Shown here piece after piece: positions 50,071-59,927 of a stretch of DNA of 64,000 nucleotides. Source of the DNA: Bradyrhizobium zhanjiangense (GTDB taxonomy: Bacteria; Pseudomonadota; Alphaproteobacteria; Rhizobiales; Xanthobacteraceae). Below the pieces are notes generated by a model, which was given only the letters and a program-made list of their open reading frames with translations, searched no databases and was not told the DNA's origin. How positions within the stretch are numbered: position 1 is the stretch's first letter; each line of letters starts with the position of its first letter. A program made the translations under genes and the position numbers. The stretch spans positions 558,001-622,000 of the forward strand of contig NZ_CP022221.1 of the NCBI RefSeq assembly GCF_004114935.1, given 5' to 3'.

Positions 50071-51294
50071 TTAGCTGGATTTTGATTTCAGCATCGCAGT
50101 TGTCAATGGCACCAAAAGGATACCCCGGTCGCCCAAAGTCTTGGTCCAGGCACCGATGCGCTCGATCGAGACCGGCAGGGCCGAGGCGGTGCCGACGGCG
50201 ATGCCGCGCTCGCGCGCCGTCGCTTCGAGCTTGTTCAGGGCGCGGTCGATCTCGGTCGGGGTCGGCACCACGTCGATCGCGATGTCGCCCTTGCCGAACG
50301 GCATCGCCTGGTTGGCCGCGGCCTGGGGCGCGATGCTGCGCGGCGAGGAGCCGTCGTCGAAGAAGCCGAGCCCGCGCTTGGCCGCCTCGCGGATGATCGG
50401 CTGCATGGCCGGCTCGGTCGCGATGAAGCGGGCGCCCATGAAATTGGTGAGGCCGGCATAACCCTGCATCCGGCTCAGGTGCCAGTACAGACGGTCCATG
50501 TTCTGGTCGGTGCTGAGCGAGGTCAGCAGCGTCTGCGGTCCGGGATCGTTGTCGGGGAAGTCGTAGGGCTCCATCGGGATCTGGAGGAAGATCTCGTGGC
50601 GCTGGGCGCGGGCCCGCTCGGCAAGCTTGCCGGGGTCGGATCCGTAAGGTGTGAAGGCCAGCGTCACCGCCGGCGGCAGCTTCATGATCGCATCGGTGGT
50701 CTTGGCGGCGCCGACGCCGAGGCCGCCGATCACGATGGCGACCACCGGCATCTTGGCGGCTTTGGCGCGGTCGGCATCGGCCGCGTAGACGTTGAACGGC
50801 TTCATGTCGCCTGCGACCACCGGGATCATGCCGTAGCGCGACTTCTCCAGCAGTTTTGGATCGATCCCGGCCATGACAGGCGGCGGTGCCGAAGCCGCTC
50901 CGCCCTTGTCGGTGGCCTCGCCCGCGCCGATCACCACGTCATGGCGTGCGCCGGTGGAGCCGTCGATCATGGTGACGGTCTTCTGCTCACCGGGACCAGC
51001 CTGCTTCGGCGCCTCCTTGGTCTCGTGCTTGCCCTCTTGCCTGCTTTCGCCGGCATGGCCCGAGGCCACCGGCTTTTCATCCGTGGCTTTGGGCTCGCGG
51101 ATTGCGATCCGCGTCATCGGCTCGCCGCCGAGCGGGTCCTTGTTGAAGATGGCGAAGCCGGCAAAGGTGACCAGAAACAGGAGAAGCACGACGGCAAGCA
51201 GCTGCATGGCCGTGAACGGCAGCCGCAGCCGGCGTTTCCGGCGCGGCTTATCCTGTCCGAGCGGGGCGCTCAGATCATCGGCCGTTTCAGTCAT
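50071..51294 (-). CDS. Divergent polysaccharide deacetylase family protein
   Basis: A 407-residue protein. The N-terminal 22 residues are basic ([16 protein letters not shown]), followed by a transmembrane helix (about residues 27-47), a charged Lys/Glu linker (about 80-125), then a deacetylase-like barrel. [26 protein letters not shown] and the [16 protein letters not shown] strand ([16 protein letters not shown]) match the DUF610 branch. It lies just downstream of envC-ctpA as in many alphaproteobacteria, suggesting a cell-envelope role. Activity is unproven. Confidence 0.88.
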   Translation of the reverse strand: MTETADDLSAPLGQDKPRRKRRLRLPFTAMQLLAVVLLLFLVTFAGFAIFNKDPLGGEPMTRIAIREPKATDEKPVASGHAGESRQEGKHETKEAPKQAGPGEQKTVTMIDGSTGARHDVVIGAGEATDKGGAASAPPPVMAGIDPKLLEKSRYGMIPVVAGDMKPFNVYAADADRAKAAKMPVVAIVIGGLGVGAAKTTDAIMKLPPAVTLAFTPYGSDPGKLAERARAQRHEIFLQIPMEPYDFPDNDPGPQTLLTSLSTDQNMDRLYWHLSRMQGYAGLTNFMGARFIATEPAMQPIIREAAKRGLGFFDDGSSPRSIAPQAAANQAMPFGKGDIAIDVVPTPTEIDRALNKLEATARERGIAVGTASALPVSIERIGAWTKTLGDRGILLVPLTTAMLKSKSS

Positions 51295-51401
51295 GCGCGA
51301 TCCCGAATCACTCGCAATGACGATACCACGCCGAGATCAAGCGGCGGCAGGCCGGGATAGGCCGGGGATGCGTGATCGAATCGGCTGCACCCTTGACGCA
51401 G

Positions 51402-51530
51402 GTGCGCTCCCCTCTCCCGCTCGCGGGCGAGGGTTGGGGAGAGGGTGTCTCCGCAGAGAGAGACTCCCCCCAGAGGAGAAAGCCCTCACCCGCACCTTCG
51501 GCGCGACCTCTCCCGCAAGCGGGAGAGGTT
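51402..51530. repeat. Palindromic repeat, family A copy 5
   Basis: CCCTCTCCCGCTCGCGGGCGAGGG left hairpin and CTCTCCCGCAAGCGGGAGAG right hairpin with the GCCCTCACCCG core. The 333-bp gap 51295-51627 holds this repeat and the ctpA terminator, nothing else I can see. Confidence 0.87.
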
Positions 51531-51573
51531 AGGAAGCGTCGCTCCTCCGGGGCCACGGGCCTAAGTACCAAGC

Positions 51574-51603
51574 AAAAAGGGCGGCCTCCTGGAGCCGCCC
51601 TTT
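51574..51603 (-). terminator. Intrinsic terminator downstream of ctpA
   Basis: AAAGGGCGGC on one side, GCCGCCCTTT on the other, with CTCC/GGA extending the stem. Minus-strand reading gives a TTTTTG tract after it. It lies about 25 bases past the ctpA stop. Confidence 0.8.
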
Positions 51604-51627
51604 GCGAGAGATTCGTCTAAGCCGATT

Positions 51628-52983
51628 CTAGTTCGCCGCTTTGGGCTTGTCGGCGGCGGCCTTGTCGCCACCCGGCGTGGGCGCGGCCGAGGCGCTGTTC
51701 TTGATGCCGTGGAGCAAATCGTCGGCGAGCTTGAGCGCCTTGTCGTCCTTGGCATCCGGCGGGACGTAGGACTGCGAGCCGGTCTTCTCGTCGCCGTCGT
51801 TCTTGAGGTGGCCGCGCAGCGACGCTTCGCCCTTGGTGTCGGTGCGGGACTTCAGCTCGTCCGGCACGTCCTGAAGCACTTCGATGTCGGGCACGATGCC
51901 CTTGGCCTGGATCGACTTGCCCGACGGCGTGTAGTAGCGCGCCGTGGTCAGCCGCAGCGCGCCATTGCCGCTTCCGAGCGGAATGATGGTCTGCACCGAG
52001 CCCTTGCCGAACGAGCGCGTGCCGACGATGGTCGCGCGCTTGTGGTCCTGCAGCGCGCCGGCGACGATTTCCGACGCCGAAGCCGAGCCGCCATTGACCA
52101 GCACGATGACCGGCTTGCCCTTGGTCAGGTCGCCTGCATGCGCGGTGCGGCGCTGGGTCTCCTCGGCATTGCGGCCGCGGGTCGAGACGATCTCGCCCTT
52201 CTCCAGGAAGGAGTCGGAGACGGTGACCGCTTCCTCCAGCAGGCCGCCCGGATTGTTGCGGAGGTCGATGATGTAGCCCTTCAGCTTGTCGCCGATCTGG
52301 TTCGAGAGATTGGTGACCTCACGCTTCAGGCCTTCAGTGGTCTGCTCGTTGAAGGTGGTGATGCGGATGTAAGCGATGTCGTCGGCTTCGACGCGCGCGC
52401 GCACCGAGCGGACGCGGATGTTGTCGCGCACCAGCGTGACGTCGAGCGGATTGTCCTGGCCCTTGCGAATGATCTTGAGCTTGATCTTGGTATTGACCGG
52501 ACCGCGCATCTTCTCGACCGCCTGGTTCAGGGTCAGGCCCTGCACCGCCTCGTCGTCGAGATTGGTGATGATGTCGTTGGCCATGATGCCGGCGCGCGAG
52601 GCTGGCGTGTCGTCGATCGGCGAAACCACCTTGATCAGGCCGTCTTCCATCGTGACCTCGATGCCGAGGCCGCCGAACTCGCCGCGGGTCTGCACCTGCA
52701 TATCGCGGAAGCTCTTGGCGTCCATGTAGCTCGAATGCGGATCGAGGCCGGTGAGCATGCCGCTGATGGCGGATTCGATCAGCTTGGTGTCATCGGGCTT
52801 CTCGACATAGTCGGAGCGCACGCGCTCGAAGACGTCGCCGAACAGATTGAGCTGGCGATAGGTGTCCGCGGTGGCGGCTCGCGCGCTGGAGCCCATGAAC
52901 ACTGCACGCGGCTGGGTCACGAACAGCGTCAGCGCCGCGCCGGTGGCTGCGCTGAGGAGGATTACTGAAGTCTTGCGCATCAT
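51628..52983 (-). CDS. ctpA: Carboxyl-terminal processing protease (S41 family)
   Basis: A 451-residue periplasmic serine protease with an N-terminal signal/anchor (about residues 5-25) and a PDZ domain (GLGIEVTMEDGLIKVVSPIDDTPASRAGI). The S41 catalytic domain has the nucleophile in VNGGSASASEIV and the general-base Lys in RSFGKGSVQT. It trims lipoprotein or hydrolase substrates in the envelope. The ATG overlaps the stop of the upstream envC-like gene, so the two are co-translated; the pairing fits control of cell-wall hydrolases. Confidence 0.95.
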   Translation of the reverse strand: MMRKTSVILLSAATGAALTLFVTQPRAVFMGSSARAATADTYRQLNLFGDVFERVRSDYVEKPDDTKLIESAISGMLTGLDPHSSYMDAKSFRDMQVQTRGEFGGLGIEVTMEDGLIKVVSPIDDTPASRAGIMANDIITNLDDEAVQGLTLNQAVEKMRGPVNTKIKLKIIRKGQDNPLDVTLVRDNIRVRSVRARVEADDIAYIRITTFNEQTTEGLKREVTNLSNQIGDKLKGYIIDLRNNPGGLLEEAVTVSDSFLEKGEIVSTRGRNAEETQRRTAHAGDLTKGKPVIVLVNGGSASASEIVAGALQDHKRATIVGTRSFGKGSVQTIIPLGSGNGALRLTTARYYTPSGKSIQAKGIVPDIEVLQDVPDELKSRTDTKGEASLRGHLKNDGDEKTGSQSYVPPDAKDDKALKLADDLLHGIKNSASAAPTPGGDKAAADKPKAAN

Positions 52984-54347
52984 CCGCGAACCTTCTCGCC
53001 TTCATTTGCGGCCCACCATGGGCCTGGATCGATTGGAGTGCCGTCCTTACGGAACTCGACATAGAGCACAGGTTGACTCGCGTTCGTGGCGAGAATGGAG
53101 GCGACTTGAGAGGTCGACCCCATGGTCGCGACCGGCTCCCCCGTGAGCACAAACTGTCCGATGTTGACCGAAATGCGCTCCATCCCGGCGATCAGGACAT
53201 GATACCCGCCACCAGCGTTAAGGATCAAGAGTTGTCCATAGCTGCGGAAGGGGCCGGCATAGACCACCCAGCCGTCACACGGCGTTGTGACCTGGGAGCC
53301 GGGCTTGGTGGCCAGCGAAATGCCCTTCTGGACCCCGCCGACGCCATCGGAACCGCCAAAGTCTCTGATCTTGTTACCGTTAACCGGAAGAGGCAGGAGC
53401 CCCTTGGCCGACGCGAAGGCAATTGCGGGCGTGGTCCGGGACCGGTCCTTGAAAGCGGCCGGACCAGACTTGGCACCGGCATTGGCGCTGGCAGCCGCCT
53501 TCGCCTCGGCCTGCTTGGCCGCCTCGGCCGCCTTCTCAGCAGCCTTGGCGGCGCTTTGCAGATCCTGCTCCATCTTGGTGATCAGGCCCTGGAGATCACC
53601 GACCTGCTTTGACAGCATGATCGCGCGCGAATTCTCGGCGTCGAGGTCCTTTTCCCGCGCCGCCTGCTGGCGCTGCCGCTCGTCGACCAAAGCAGTGAGC
53701 CGGCTCTGGTCGTTGCGGACCCTGTCGCGGTCCAGGGCGAGCTGGTCGCGTTCGCTGGTGATGTTCTTGCGCAGCGCCACGAGCTCGCCGAGCTCGCCGG
53801 CGATCGCCTCGGCACGGCCGCGCAATTCCGGCACAACCGCACCGAGCAGCATCGCGGTGCGCAGGGATTGCAGCGCGTCTTCGGGACGCACCAGCAGCGC
53901 CGGTGGCGTGCGCCTGCCGGCGCGCTGCAAGGCGGCCAGCACTTCGACAATGTCGGCGCGGCGCGAATCGAGCGAGGCGCGCATCTGTTGCTCGCGGCCG
54001 TTGAGGTTTCGCAGCCGGGCTTCGGCTTCGTCGATCTTGGTCTCGACGGAGCGCACATTGGCGGCGGTGTCGATCAGCTGCTGATTGAGCTGAGTGCGGT
54101 CCTGACCGAGCGCGGTGATCTCGGCCTTGAGCTTGGCCTGCGCTTCCTCGGCGCTTTTCTGCCTGGCGCGGGCGGCCTCGAGCTCCTGCTCACGCTGCTT
54201 GATCGCATCGGGCGAGACGGCCGCGGTCTGCGGCGGCGTCGCCGTCTGAGCTTGCGCGAGGCTTACGCCGGCGAGGCCAGTGATCAGCAACAGGTTGAGG
54301 AGCGGCGCTCGCATCTTGTCGGCAAAGGTGCTCGTTATGACGCGCAT
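52980..54347 (-). CDS. envC: EnvC-like murein hydrolase activator with degenerate LytM domain
   Basis: A 455-residue secreted protein: signal peptide (ending near SLAQA), long coiled coil (about residues 50-290, rich in Ala/Glu/Arg/Lys), then an M23/LytM domain (about 340-445). The zinc ligands of active M23 peptidases are missing: the HxGxD site reads QKGISL, the HG site LNAGGG, and the final HLHFE site VLYVEFR. That pattern matches EnvC-type activators of amidases rather than peptidases. The start overlaps the rlmH stop, and its stop overlaps the ctpA start. Confidence 0.9.
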   Translation of the reverse strand: MRVITSTFADKMRAPLLNLLLITGLAGVSLAQAQTATPPQTAAVSPDAIKQREQELEAARARQKSAEEAQAKLKAEITALGQDRTQLNQQLIDTAANVRSVETKIDEAEARLRNLNGREQQMRASLDSRRADIVEVLAALQRAGRRTPPALLVRPEDALQSLRTAMLLGAVVPELRGRAEAIAGELGELVALRKNITSERDQLALDRDRVRNDQSRLTALVDERQRQQAAREKDLDAENSRAIMLSKQVGDLQGLITKMEQDLQSAAKAAEKAAEAAKQAEAKAAASANAGAKSGPAAFKDRSRTTPAIAFASAKGLLPLPVNGNKIRDFGGSDGVGGVQKGISLATKPGSQVTTPCDGWVVYAGPFRSYGQLLILNAGGGYHVLIAGMERISVNIGQFVLTGEPVATMGSTSQVASILATNASQPVLYVEFRKDGTPIDPGPWWAANEGEKVRG

Positions 54348-54829
54348 CACGCGCGGTGATAGGGGTGGCCGGCCAGAATGGTGGCGGCCCGATAAAGCTG
54401 TTCCAGAAGCATGACGCGGACCATTTGGTGCGGCCAGGTCGCAGAGCCGAACGCGATCGCGAGCTTGGCCTTACGGCGCAATTCGGGCGAAAGTCCGTCC
54501 GCCCCTCCGATCACGAAGATAGTATGTCCGGCACCCTCGTCGCGCCAGCGCCCGAGATGCCGTGCGAATACGGTGGAATCCAGATTCTGGCCGCGCTCGT
54601 CCAGCGCCACCAGGATCGACTTTTCCGGAATATGCGCGCTTATCGCCGCGGCTTCTTCAGCCATCCGCGTCGCGGAGTCGCGCGCACGGCTTTCCGGGAT
54701 TTCGTGGACGGTGAGCTCGCGGAATCCGAGCTTGCGGCCGGCCTCGTCGAACCGCTCGAAATAGCGGTCGGCAAGCTCCCGTTCGGGGCCCTGCTTCAGC
54801 CGGCCCACGGCAATGATGGCAACACGCAT
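54347..54829 (-). CDS. rlmH: 23S rRNA pseudouridine-1915 N3-methyltransferase RlmH
   Basis: A 160-residue SPOUT methyltransferase acting on 23S rRNA helix 69. The start MRVAIIAVGRLKQGPE is the family N-terminus (a longer frame is not protein-like). Knot motifs LVALDERGQNLDS, FVIGGADGLSPELR and the C-terminal WPHQMVRVMLLEQLYRA...HPYHR are intact. It follows rsfS, its usual partner, and overlaps the envC-like gene. Confidence 0.97.
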   Translation of the reverse strand: MRVAIIAVGRLKQGPERELADRYFERFDEAGRKLGFRELTVHEIPESRARDSATRMAEEAAAISAHIPEKSILVALDERGQNLDSTVFARHLGRWRDEGAGHTIFVIGGADGLSPELRRKAKLAIAFGSATWPHQMVRVMLLEQLYRAATILAGHPYHRA

Positions 54830-54923
54830 GATGGCTTCAGCGTCGTGTTTCAGGGTCGCGCGCATCAGGCGCGCGCACGACGCTACCATGCGCGTCAGCC
54901 GATTCGAAATCGGCTCAGTGAGC

Positions 54924-55346
54924 CTAGATCGCCTTCGCCGCCCCTGGGCCCTGCGTATACAATCGCTCGAGATTGTAGAACTCGCGGACCTCGGGTCTGA
55001 ACACGTGCACGATCACATCGCCGGAATCGATCAGAACCCAGTCGCAATTGGGCAAGCCCTCGACATGGATGTTCCTGATGCCGTTTTCCTTGAGGCCCTT
55101 CGTGACGTTGTCCGCGATCGCGCCGACGTGCCGGTTCACCCGGCCGGTGGTGACGATCATGTAGTCGGAGTACGTCGATTTGCCGCGAAGGTCGATGGTG
55201 ACCGTCTCTTCCGCCTTCATGTCCTCGAGGCGGGAGAGGATGAGGCTCAGCGTCTTGTCGGCGTCGGGTTGCGCCTTCAAGGCCGCAGCTTTGGTCGATG
55301 TTTTACGCGTAGGCTTAGCAACCTTGGGTAAAACAGACTTGGACAA
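54924..55346 (-). CDS. rsfS: Ribosome silencing factor RsfS
   Basis: A 140-residue protein that binds ribosomal protein L14 and blocks subunit joining in starvation. The DUF143 core has DLRGKSTYSDYMIVTTGRVNRHVGAIAD, then EGLPNCDWVLIDSGDVIVHVF and REFYNLERLY. A basic, low-complexity N-terminal extension of about 28 residues precedes it. The only start in range is TTG at 55346 (MSKSVLPKVAKP); the frame upstream has no ATG or GTG. It lies between nadD and rlmH, the standard alphaproteobacterial order. Confidence 0.93.
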   Translation of the reverse strand: MSKSVLPKVAKPTRKTSTKAAALKAQPDADKTLSLILSRLEDMKAEETVTIDLRGKSTYSDYMIVTTGRVNRHVGAIADNVTKGLKENGIRNIHVEGLPNCDWVLIDSGDVIVHVFRPEVREFYNLERLYTQGPGAAKAI

Positions 55347-55494
55347 TACAGATGTGGCCAGGGACCATTCCTTTCACTGTATCGCGAACGCCGAATCCGA
55401 CGCTCACTGGTTACACTACATCATGTGGGGTTAAGGCTTTCAATATGCCAGAGAGCCCCAAATCCACACACTCCGTCTCACTCCGTACCTTTTC

Positions 55495-56139
55495 TCACTT
55501 CGTACCTTTCCAGCTCCCGTCCGGGTTCCGCAGGCCCGTCGAGGAGAGATTCAGCTTCAATCCGGTCAAAAACACCCAGGCCGGCGCCGGCTGGTCCGCA
55601 AGCAGTGCTGCCTTGTCCTCGGGCAGGCGGTAGCGCGATAGCGCTTGGCCTGCGGGCGAGGCGAGGGCGCGAAAACTCTGCGGGGGGCGATCGATGACTG
55701 CCATCGGCACCTGGGCGGCGATGCGCCGCCAGTCCTGCCAACGGTGGAATTGAGCGAGGTTGTCGGCGCCCATAATCCAGACAAAGCGCAAGCCAGAGAA
55801 GCGGCGGCGCAAGATGTTGATCGTGTCGATAGTATAGCGGGTACGAATGACGGATTCGAGACAGCTTACCTCGATCCTGGGATCGTTGGCGACCTCGCGC
55901 GCCGCCTGCATGCGCGCGCCGAGCTCTTGCAATGCGCCGTTCTCCTTGAGCGGATTTCCCGGCGTCACCAGCCACCAGACGCGATCGAGCTGCAATCGCT
56001 TCAGCGCGAATTGGCTGATGGCGCGATGGGCCTGATGCGGCGGGTTGAACGAACCGCCGAGCAGGCCGATGCGCATGCCCTCCGTATGGGGTGGGACCGC
56101 TTGCGCCACGAAATGCGGCACGACGAATGTGTTGCTCAA
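55495..56139 (-). CDS. nadD: Nicotinate-nucleotide adenylyltransferase
   Basis: Transfers AMP to nicotinate mononucleotide in NAD synthesis. The nucleotidyltransferase motif [14 protein letters not shown] is present, and [16 protein letters not shown] is a NadD-specific block. The C-terminal SSTGLRN matches the ISSTxIR motif. The start at 56139 is TTG (then SNTFVVPHF) giving 214 residues; the ATG at 56076 ([10 protein letters not shown]) preceded by GGAGG is a credible alternative. It follows proA by 20 bases. Confidence 0.95.
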   Translation of the reverse strand: MSNTFVVPHFVAQAVPPHTEGMRIGLLGGSFNPPHQAHRAISQFALKRLQLDRVWWLVTPGNPLKENGALQELGARMQAAREVANDPRIEVSCLESVIRTRYTIDTINILRRRFSGLRFVWIMGADNLAQFHRWQDWRRIAAQVPMAVIDRPPQSFRALASPAGQALSRYRLPEDKAALLADQPAPAWVFLTGLKLNLSSTGLRNPDGSWKGTK

Positions 56140-56159
56140 TACCCGCCCCGCGACGTTGC

Positions 56160-57455
56160 TTACGGCCGCGTCTGCCCGGTGCCGCGAACGCGATATTTGA
56201 AGCTCGTCAACTGTTCGGCGCCGACAGGGCCGCGGGCATGGAAGCGGCCGGTGGCGATGCCGATCTCGGCGCCGAAGCCGAACTCGCCGCCATCGGCGAA
56301 CTGCGTCGAGGCGTTGTGCAGCACGATTGCGGAATCGACCTCGCTCAGGAATTTGTTTGCGGCGGTCTCATCCGCGCTCACGATGGCGTCGGTGTGATGC
56401 GAGCCGTGGTTCTGGATGTGCGCGATGGCGCCGTCGACGCCGTCGACCACTTTCGCTGCGATGATCGCATCGAGATATTCGGTGTCCCAATCGTCTTCGC
56501 TGGCAGGCTTTACGCGCGCATCGGTCTTCTGCACGGCATCGTCGCCGCGCACTTCGCAGCCCGCCTCGATCAGCATCTCCACCAGCGGCTTCAGGCTCTT
56601 TGCGGCTCCCGCGCGATCTACCAGCAGCGTCTCGGCGGCGCCGCAGACACCGGTGCGGCGCATCTTGGCGTTGAGCACGATCGACTTCGCCATGGCGAGG
56701 TCGGCGCTGCCGTCGACATAGACGTGGTTGACGCCTTCGAGATGTGCGAACACCGGCACGCGCGCTTCCTGCTCGACGCGCGCGACGAGGCTCTTGCCGC
56801 CGCGCGGCACGATCACGTCGATGGCGCCATTCAACCCTGATAGCATCATGCCGACCGCCGCACGGTCGCGCGTCGGCACCAGCGTGATCGAGGCTTCAGG
56901 CAGGTCCGCTTCGCGCAGGCCCTGCACCAGGCACTCATGGATGGCGCGGCAGGAACGAAAACTGTCGGAGCCGCCACGCAGGATCACGGCATTGCCGGAC
57001 TTCAGGCACAACACGCCGGCGTCCGCCGCAACGTTCGGCCGGCTCTCGAAAATCACGCCGACGACGCCGAGCGGCACGCGCACGCGCTCGATGGTCATGC
57101 CGTTGGGCCGCTGCCAGCTTTCGGTGACGACACCGACCGGATCGGCAATGCCGCGCACGATGCCGATGCCCTCGGCCATCCCTTCGACGCGTGCCGGCGT
57201 CAGCGTCAGCCGGTCGATGAAGGCGGAGGTCGCATTGCCGGAGGCGCGGGCCTCGGCGACGTCCTCGGCGTTGGCGGCGAGGATCGCCGCCGCGTTGCCG
57301 CGGATCGCCCGCTCCATGGCTTCCAGCGCCCGGTTCTTCTGCTCCGGCGGCGCGAGCGCCAGCACTCGCGCGGCGGCGCGGGCCTTGGCGGCGAGATCGG
57401 ACATCAGCGCCTGGAGATCGGCATTGCCGTCGACGGCTTTGAGGGGGGCGGCCAT
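56160..57455 (-). CDS. proA: Glutamate-5-semialdehyde dehydrogenase
   Basis: Second step of proline synthesis: NADPH reduction of glutamyl-5-phosphate. The 431-residue protein has the ALDH-type fold with [15 protein letters not shown] and the catalytic Cys in [32 protein letters not shown] is the cofactor-phosphate block. It lies downstream of proB on the same strand with 143 bases between. Confidence 0.97.
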   Translation of the reverse strand: MAAPLKAVDGNADLQALMSDLAAKARAAARVLALAPPEQKNRALEAMERAIRGNAAAILAANAEDVAEARASGNATSAFIDRLTLTPARVEGMAEGIGIVRGIADPVGVVTESWQRPNGMTIERVRVPLGVVGVIFESRPNVAADAGVLCLKSGNAVILRGGSDSFRSCRAIHECLVQGLREADLPEASITLVPTRDRAAVGMMLSGLNGAIDVIVPRGGKSLVARVEQEARVPVFAHLEGVNHVYVDGSADLAMAKSIVLNAKMRRTGVCGAAETLLVDRAGAAKSLKPLVEMLIEAGCEVRGDDAVQKTDARVKPASEDDWDTEYLDAIIAAKVVDGVDGAIAHIQNHGSHHTDAIVSADETAANKFLSEVDSAIVLHNASTQFADGGEFGFGAEIGIATGRFHARGPVGAEQLTSFKYRVRGTGQTRP

Positions 57456-57598
57456 GGGGTCAACCTTCTGCTAAGGCGGTGTCCTAGCACGGAAATCCCG
57501 CGTCTGCGAAGGGCGGGGAGGGTATGGCTGGTTTCCCCGGTCGCGACGGGCTGGGTCGCGGGCCTACCCGGTCTCTTGCAAAAGGGCCGCTGCGGCCC

Positions 57599-58720
57599 TT
57601 ACCCGCCCACCACGAGGTCGTCGCGGTGGATCATCTCCGACCGCCCGCTGATGCCGAGGATGGCCATCACGTCTGGGGAGGAGCGGCCCTTGATCCGCTC
57701 GGCGACCTCGGCGTCATAGGCGATCAGGCCACGCCCGACCTCGCTGGCGTCGGGACCGCGCACGATCACGGCATCACCGCGGGCAAACTGGCCCTCGACC
57801 TTGATCACGCCGGCCGGCAGCAGGCTGGCGCCGGCGCGCAGCGCCGTCACCGCGCCGGCATCGATGGTCAGCGTGCCCTTCGGCTCCAGCGTGCCGGCGA
57901 TCCAGCGCTTTCGCGAGGTGATGGGATTGGCCGGCGTCAGGAACCAGGTGCAGCGGCCGCCATCGGCGATCGCCTGCAGCGGATGTTCGATCTTGCCGGA
58001 GGCGATCAGCATATGCGTGCCGCCTGTCGTGGCGATCTTGGCTGCCTCGACCTTCGTGCGCATGCCGCCGCGCGACAGCTCGGACTCGGCATCTCCGGCC
58101 ACACCCTCGATCTCCGAGGAGATGCTCTCGACCACCGGAATCAGCTTTGCGTTCGGGTTGTTCTTGGGTGGGGCGTCGTAGAGGCCGTCAATGTCGGAGA
58201 GCAGCACCAGGAGGTCGGCGCTCGCCATGGTGGCGACGCGCGCGGCGAGGCGGTCATTGTCGCCGTAGCGGATCTCGTTAGTGGCGACCGTGTCGTTCTC
58301 GTTGATCACGGGAATCGCGCGCCACTCCAGCAGCTTGCCGATGGTGGAACGCGCATTGAGGTAACGGCGGCGCTCTTCGGTGTCCTGGAGCGTCACCAGG
58401 ATCTGGCCGGCGCCGATGTCGTGCGCCCCGAGCACCTCCGACCAAATCCGCGCCAGCGCGATCTGGCCGACCGCGGCGGCGGCCTGGCTCTCCTCCAGCT
58501 TCAGCGGACCGCGCGGCAATTTGAGTCGGCTGCGGCCGAGCGCGATCGAGCCCGAGGAGACCACCAGCACGTCGCGGCCTTCGCGGTGCAGTTTTGCCAT
58601 GTCGTCCGCCAGCGCAGCCAGCCAGGACGCCCGCACCTCGCCCCTGTCGGAATCGACCAGCAGCGCGGAGCCGACCTTGACGACGATACGGCGGAATTGA
58701 CTGAGTTCGGGGCTGGCCAT
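57599..58720 (-). CDS. proB: Glutamate 5-kinase
   Basis: Phosphorylates glutamate in proline synthesis. 373 residues from ATG 58720 ([21 protein letters not shown]); longer frames run into non-coding sequence. The amino-acid kinase domain shows [35 protein letters not shown] and [15 protein letters not shown]-terminal PUA domain (about residues 280-360, [24 protein letters not shown]) is present. It is the first gene of the proB-proA-nadD-rsfS-rlmH run here; obgE, its common neighbour, is 2.9 kb away. Confidence 0.97.
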   Translation of the reverse strand: MASPELSQFRRIVVKVGSALLVDSDRGEVRASWLAALADDMAKLHREGRDVLVVSSGSIALGRSRLKLPRGPLKLEESQAAAAVGQIALARIWSEVLGAHDIGAGQILVTLQDTEERRRYLNARSTIGKLLEWRAIPVINENDTVATNEIRYGDNDRLAARVATMASADLLVLLSDIDGLYDAPPKNNPNAKLIPVVESISSEIEGVAGDAESELSRGGMRTKVEAAKIATTGGTHMLIASGKIEHPLQAIADGGRCTWFLTPANPITSRKRWIAGTLEPKGTLTIDAGAVTALRAGASLLPAGVIKVEGQFARGDAVIVRGPDASEVGRGLIAYDAEVAERIKGRSSPDVMAILGISGRSEMIHRDDLVVGG

Positions 58721-58917
58721 GTGTATTTGTGCTGGCGCTGGATGCGAATTGCTCGGGAAACGGCGGAGCGACGGCGGCGCCGATGAGTCCTGCTTTTGCA
58801 GCAGGACGGTGACCGGCGCAAGGCAGCCGGCATGGTAAACGGCGTATGTCGGCCTTGTCTCGGGCGTCCGCCTGGCTCTAATTGCCGCCAACCAAAATGG
58901 GCTGAAAGAGGAAACGA

Positions 58918-59883
58918 ATGGATCGCCGCAAATTCATGGCCGGATGCTTGGGGCTGCCGCTGCTGGCGCAGGCGGGTGGGGCGCAAGCGCAGGCCGGGCT
59001 CACAAAGGTCATCTTCCCGTTCGCAGCGGGAGCTGGCGGCGACACGCTGTGCCGGCTGATCGCGCAGGAGATGGCGCCAGCGTTGCAACGGACCGTCGTC
59101 GTCGAGAACCGCACCGGCGGCGACGGCCTGATCGGCATCAAGGCGGTGAAGGGTGGCAGTCCCGACGGCAGCATGGTGCTGGTGACGACGGGGCCGACCA
59201 TGTATCTGCTGCCGATGGTGGAGACGACACCGAGCTTCGACACGGCCAAGGACTTCATGCCGGTGTCGCTGCTGGCGCGGTTCGAATTTGCGCTGGTGAT
59301 CAACCCGACTGTCGAGGCCGCTGATTTCAAGAGCTTCGTGGCCTGGCTCAAGGCGCATCCGGACAAGACCTCGTTTGGGGTGCCGAGTAATGGCACCATT
59401 CCGCATTTCATGGGCTCCAAGCTCGAGAAGGACCTCGGCATTCCCCTGACCCGCGTGCCCTATCGCGGCAGCGCGCCCATCCTCAACGACATCGTCGGCG
59501 GCCACATCTCGTTCGGCATCACGACATTGGCCGACGCTCTGCCGCAACATCGCGCCAAGGGTGTGAAGATCATCGCGGTCGCGAGCGCGGAACGATCGCC
59601 GTTTGCGCCAGACGTTCCGACGCTGAGGGAGAGCGGCATCGATCTCGTCGCGGACGCCTGGTACGGCATGTGGCTTCCGGCCGGCAGCCCGCCGGAGTTC
59701 GCCAGCAAGCTCGGCGCCGCCGCAAGCGCCGCGCTCGCGAAGCCCGAGGTGAAGGAGAAGCTCACCGCGATTGGGCTCATTCCGGTCGGGTCCACGCCGG
59801 AAGGATTGACGAAGGAGCTCGCAGCGAACATCGCCTTGTGGCAACCGATCGTGAAGGCGACGGGATACAAGATCGAGAATTGA
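58918..59883 (+). CDS. Tripartite tricarboxylate transporter (Bug/TctC) substrate-binding protein
   Basis: A 321-residue periplasmic binding protein with an export signal at about residues 1-23 ([21 protein letters not shown], with an RRKF start that resembles a Tat signal) followed by [17 protein letters not shown], the Bug-family N-terminal motif. [16 protein letters not shown] and [16 protein letters not shown] are family blocks. Bug proteins bind carboxylates or other small organic acids; the ligand is unknown. No TctA/TctB permease genes are nearby. It is convergent with the sulfatase gene. AGAGGAAACG gives a good ribosome site. Confidence 0.92.
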   Translation: MDRRKFMAGCLGLPLLAQAGGAQAQAGLTKVIFPFAAGAGGDTLCRLIAQEMAPALQRTVVVENRTGGDGLIGIKAVKGGSPDGSMVLVTTGPTMYLLPMVETTPSFDTAKDFMPVSLLARFEFALVINPTVEAADFKSFVAWLKAHPDKTSFGVPSNGTIPHFMGSKLEKDLGIPLTRVPYRGSAPILNDIVGGHISFGITTLADALPQHRAKGVKIIAVASAERSPFAPDVPTLRESGIDLVADAWYGMWLPAGSPPEFASKLGAAASAALAKPEVKEKLTAIGLIPVGSTPEGLTKELAANIALWQPIVKATGYKIEN

Positions 59884-59885
59884 GT

Positions 59886-59916
59886 CTTCTCCCTCTCCCC
59901 GCTTGCGGGGAGAGGC
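59886..59916. repeat. Partial family A repeat (single hairpin)
   Basis: CTTCTCCCTCTCCCCGCTTG / CGGGGAGAGG hairpin only; the second half of family A is missing. It lies between the convergent Bug and sulfatase genes. Confidence 0.75.
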
Positions 59917-59927
59917 AAAGAGCGCCT

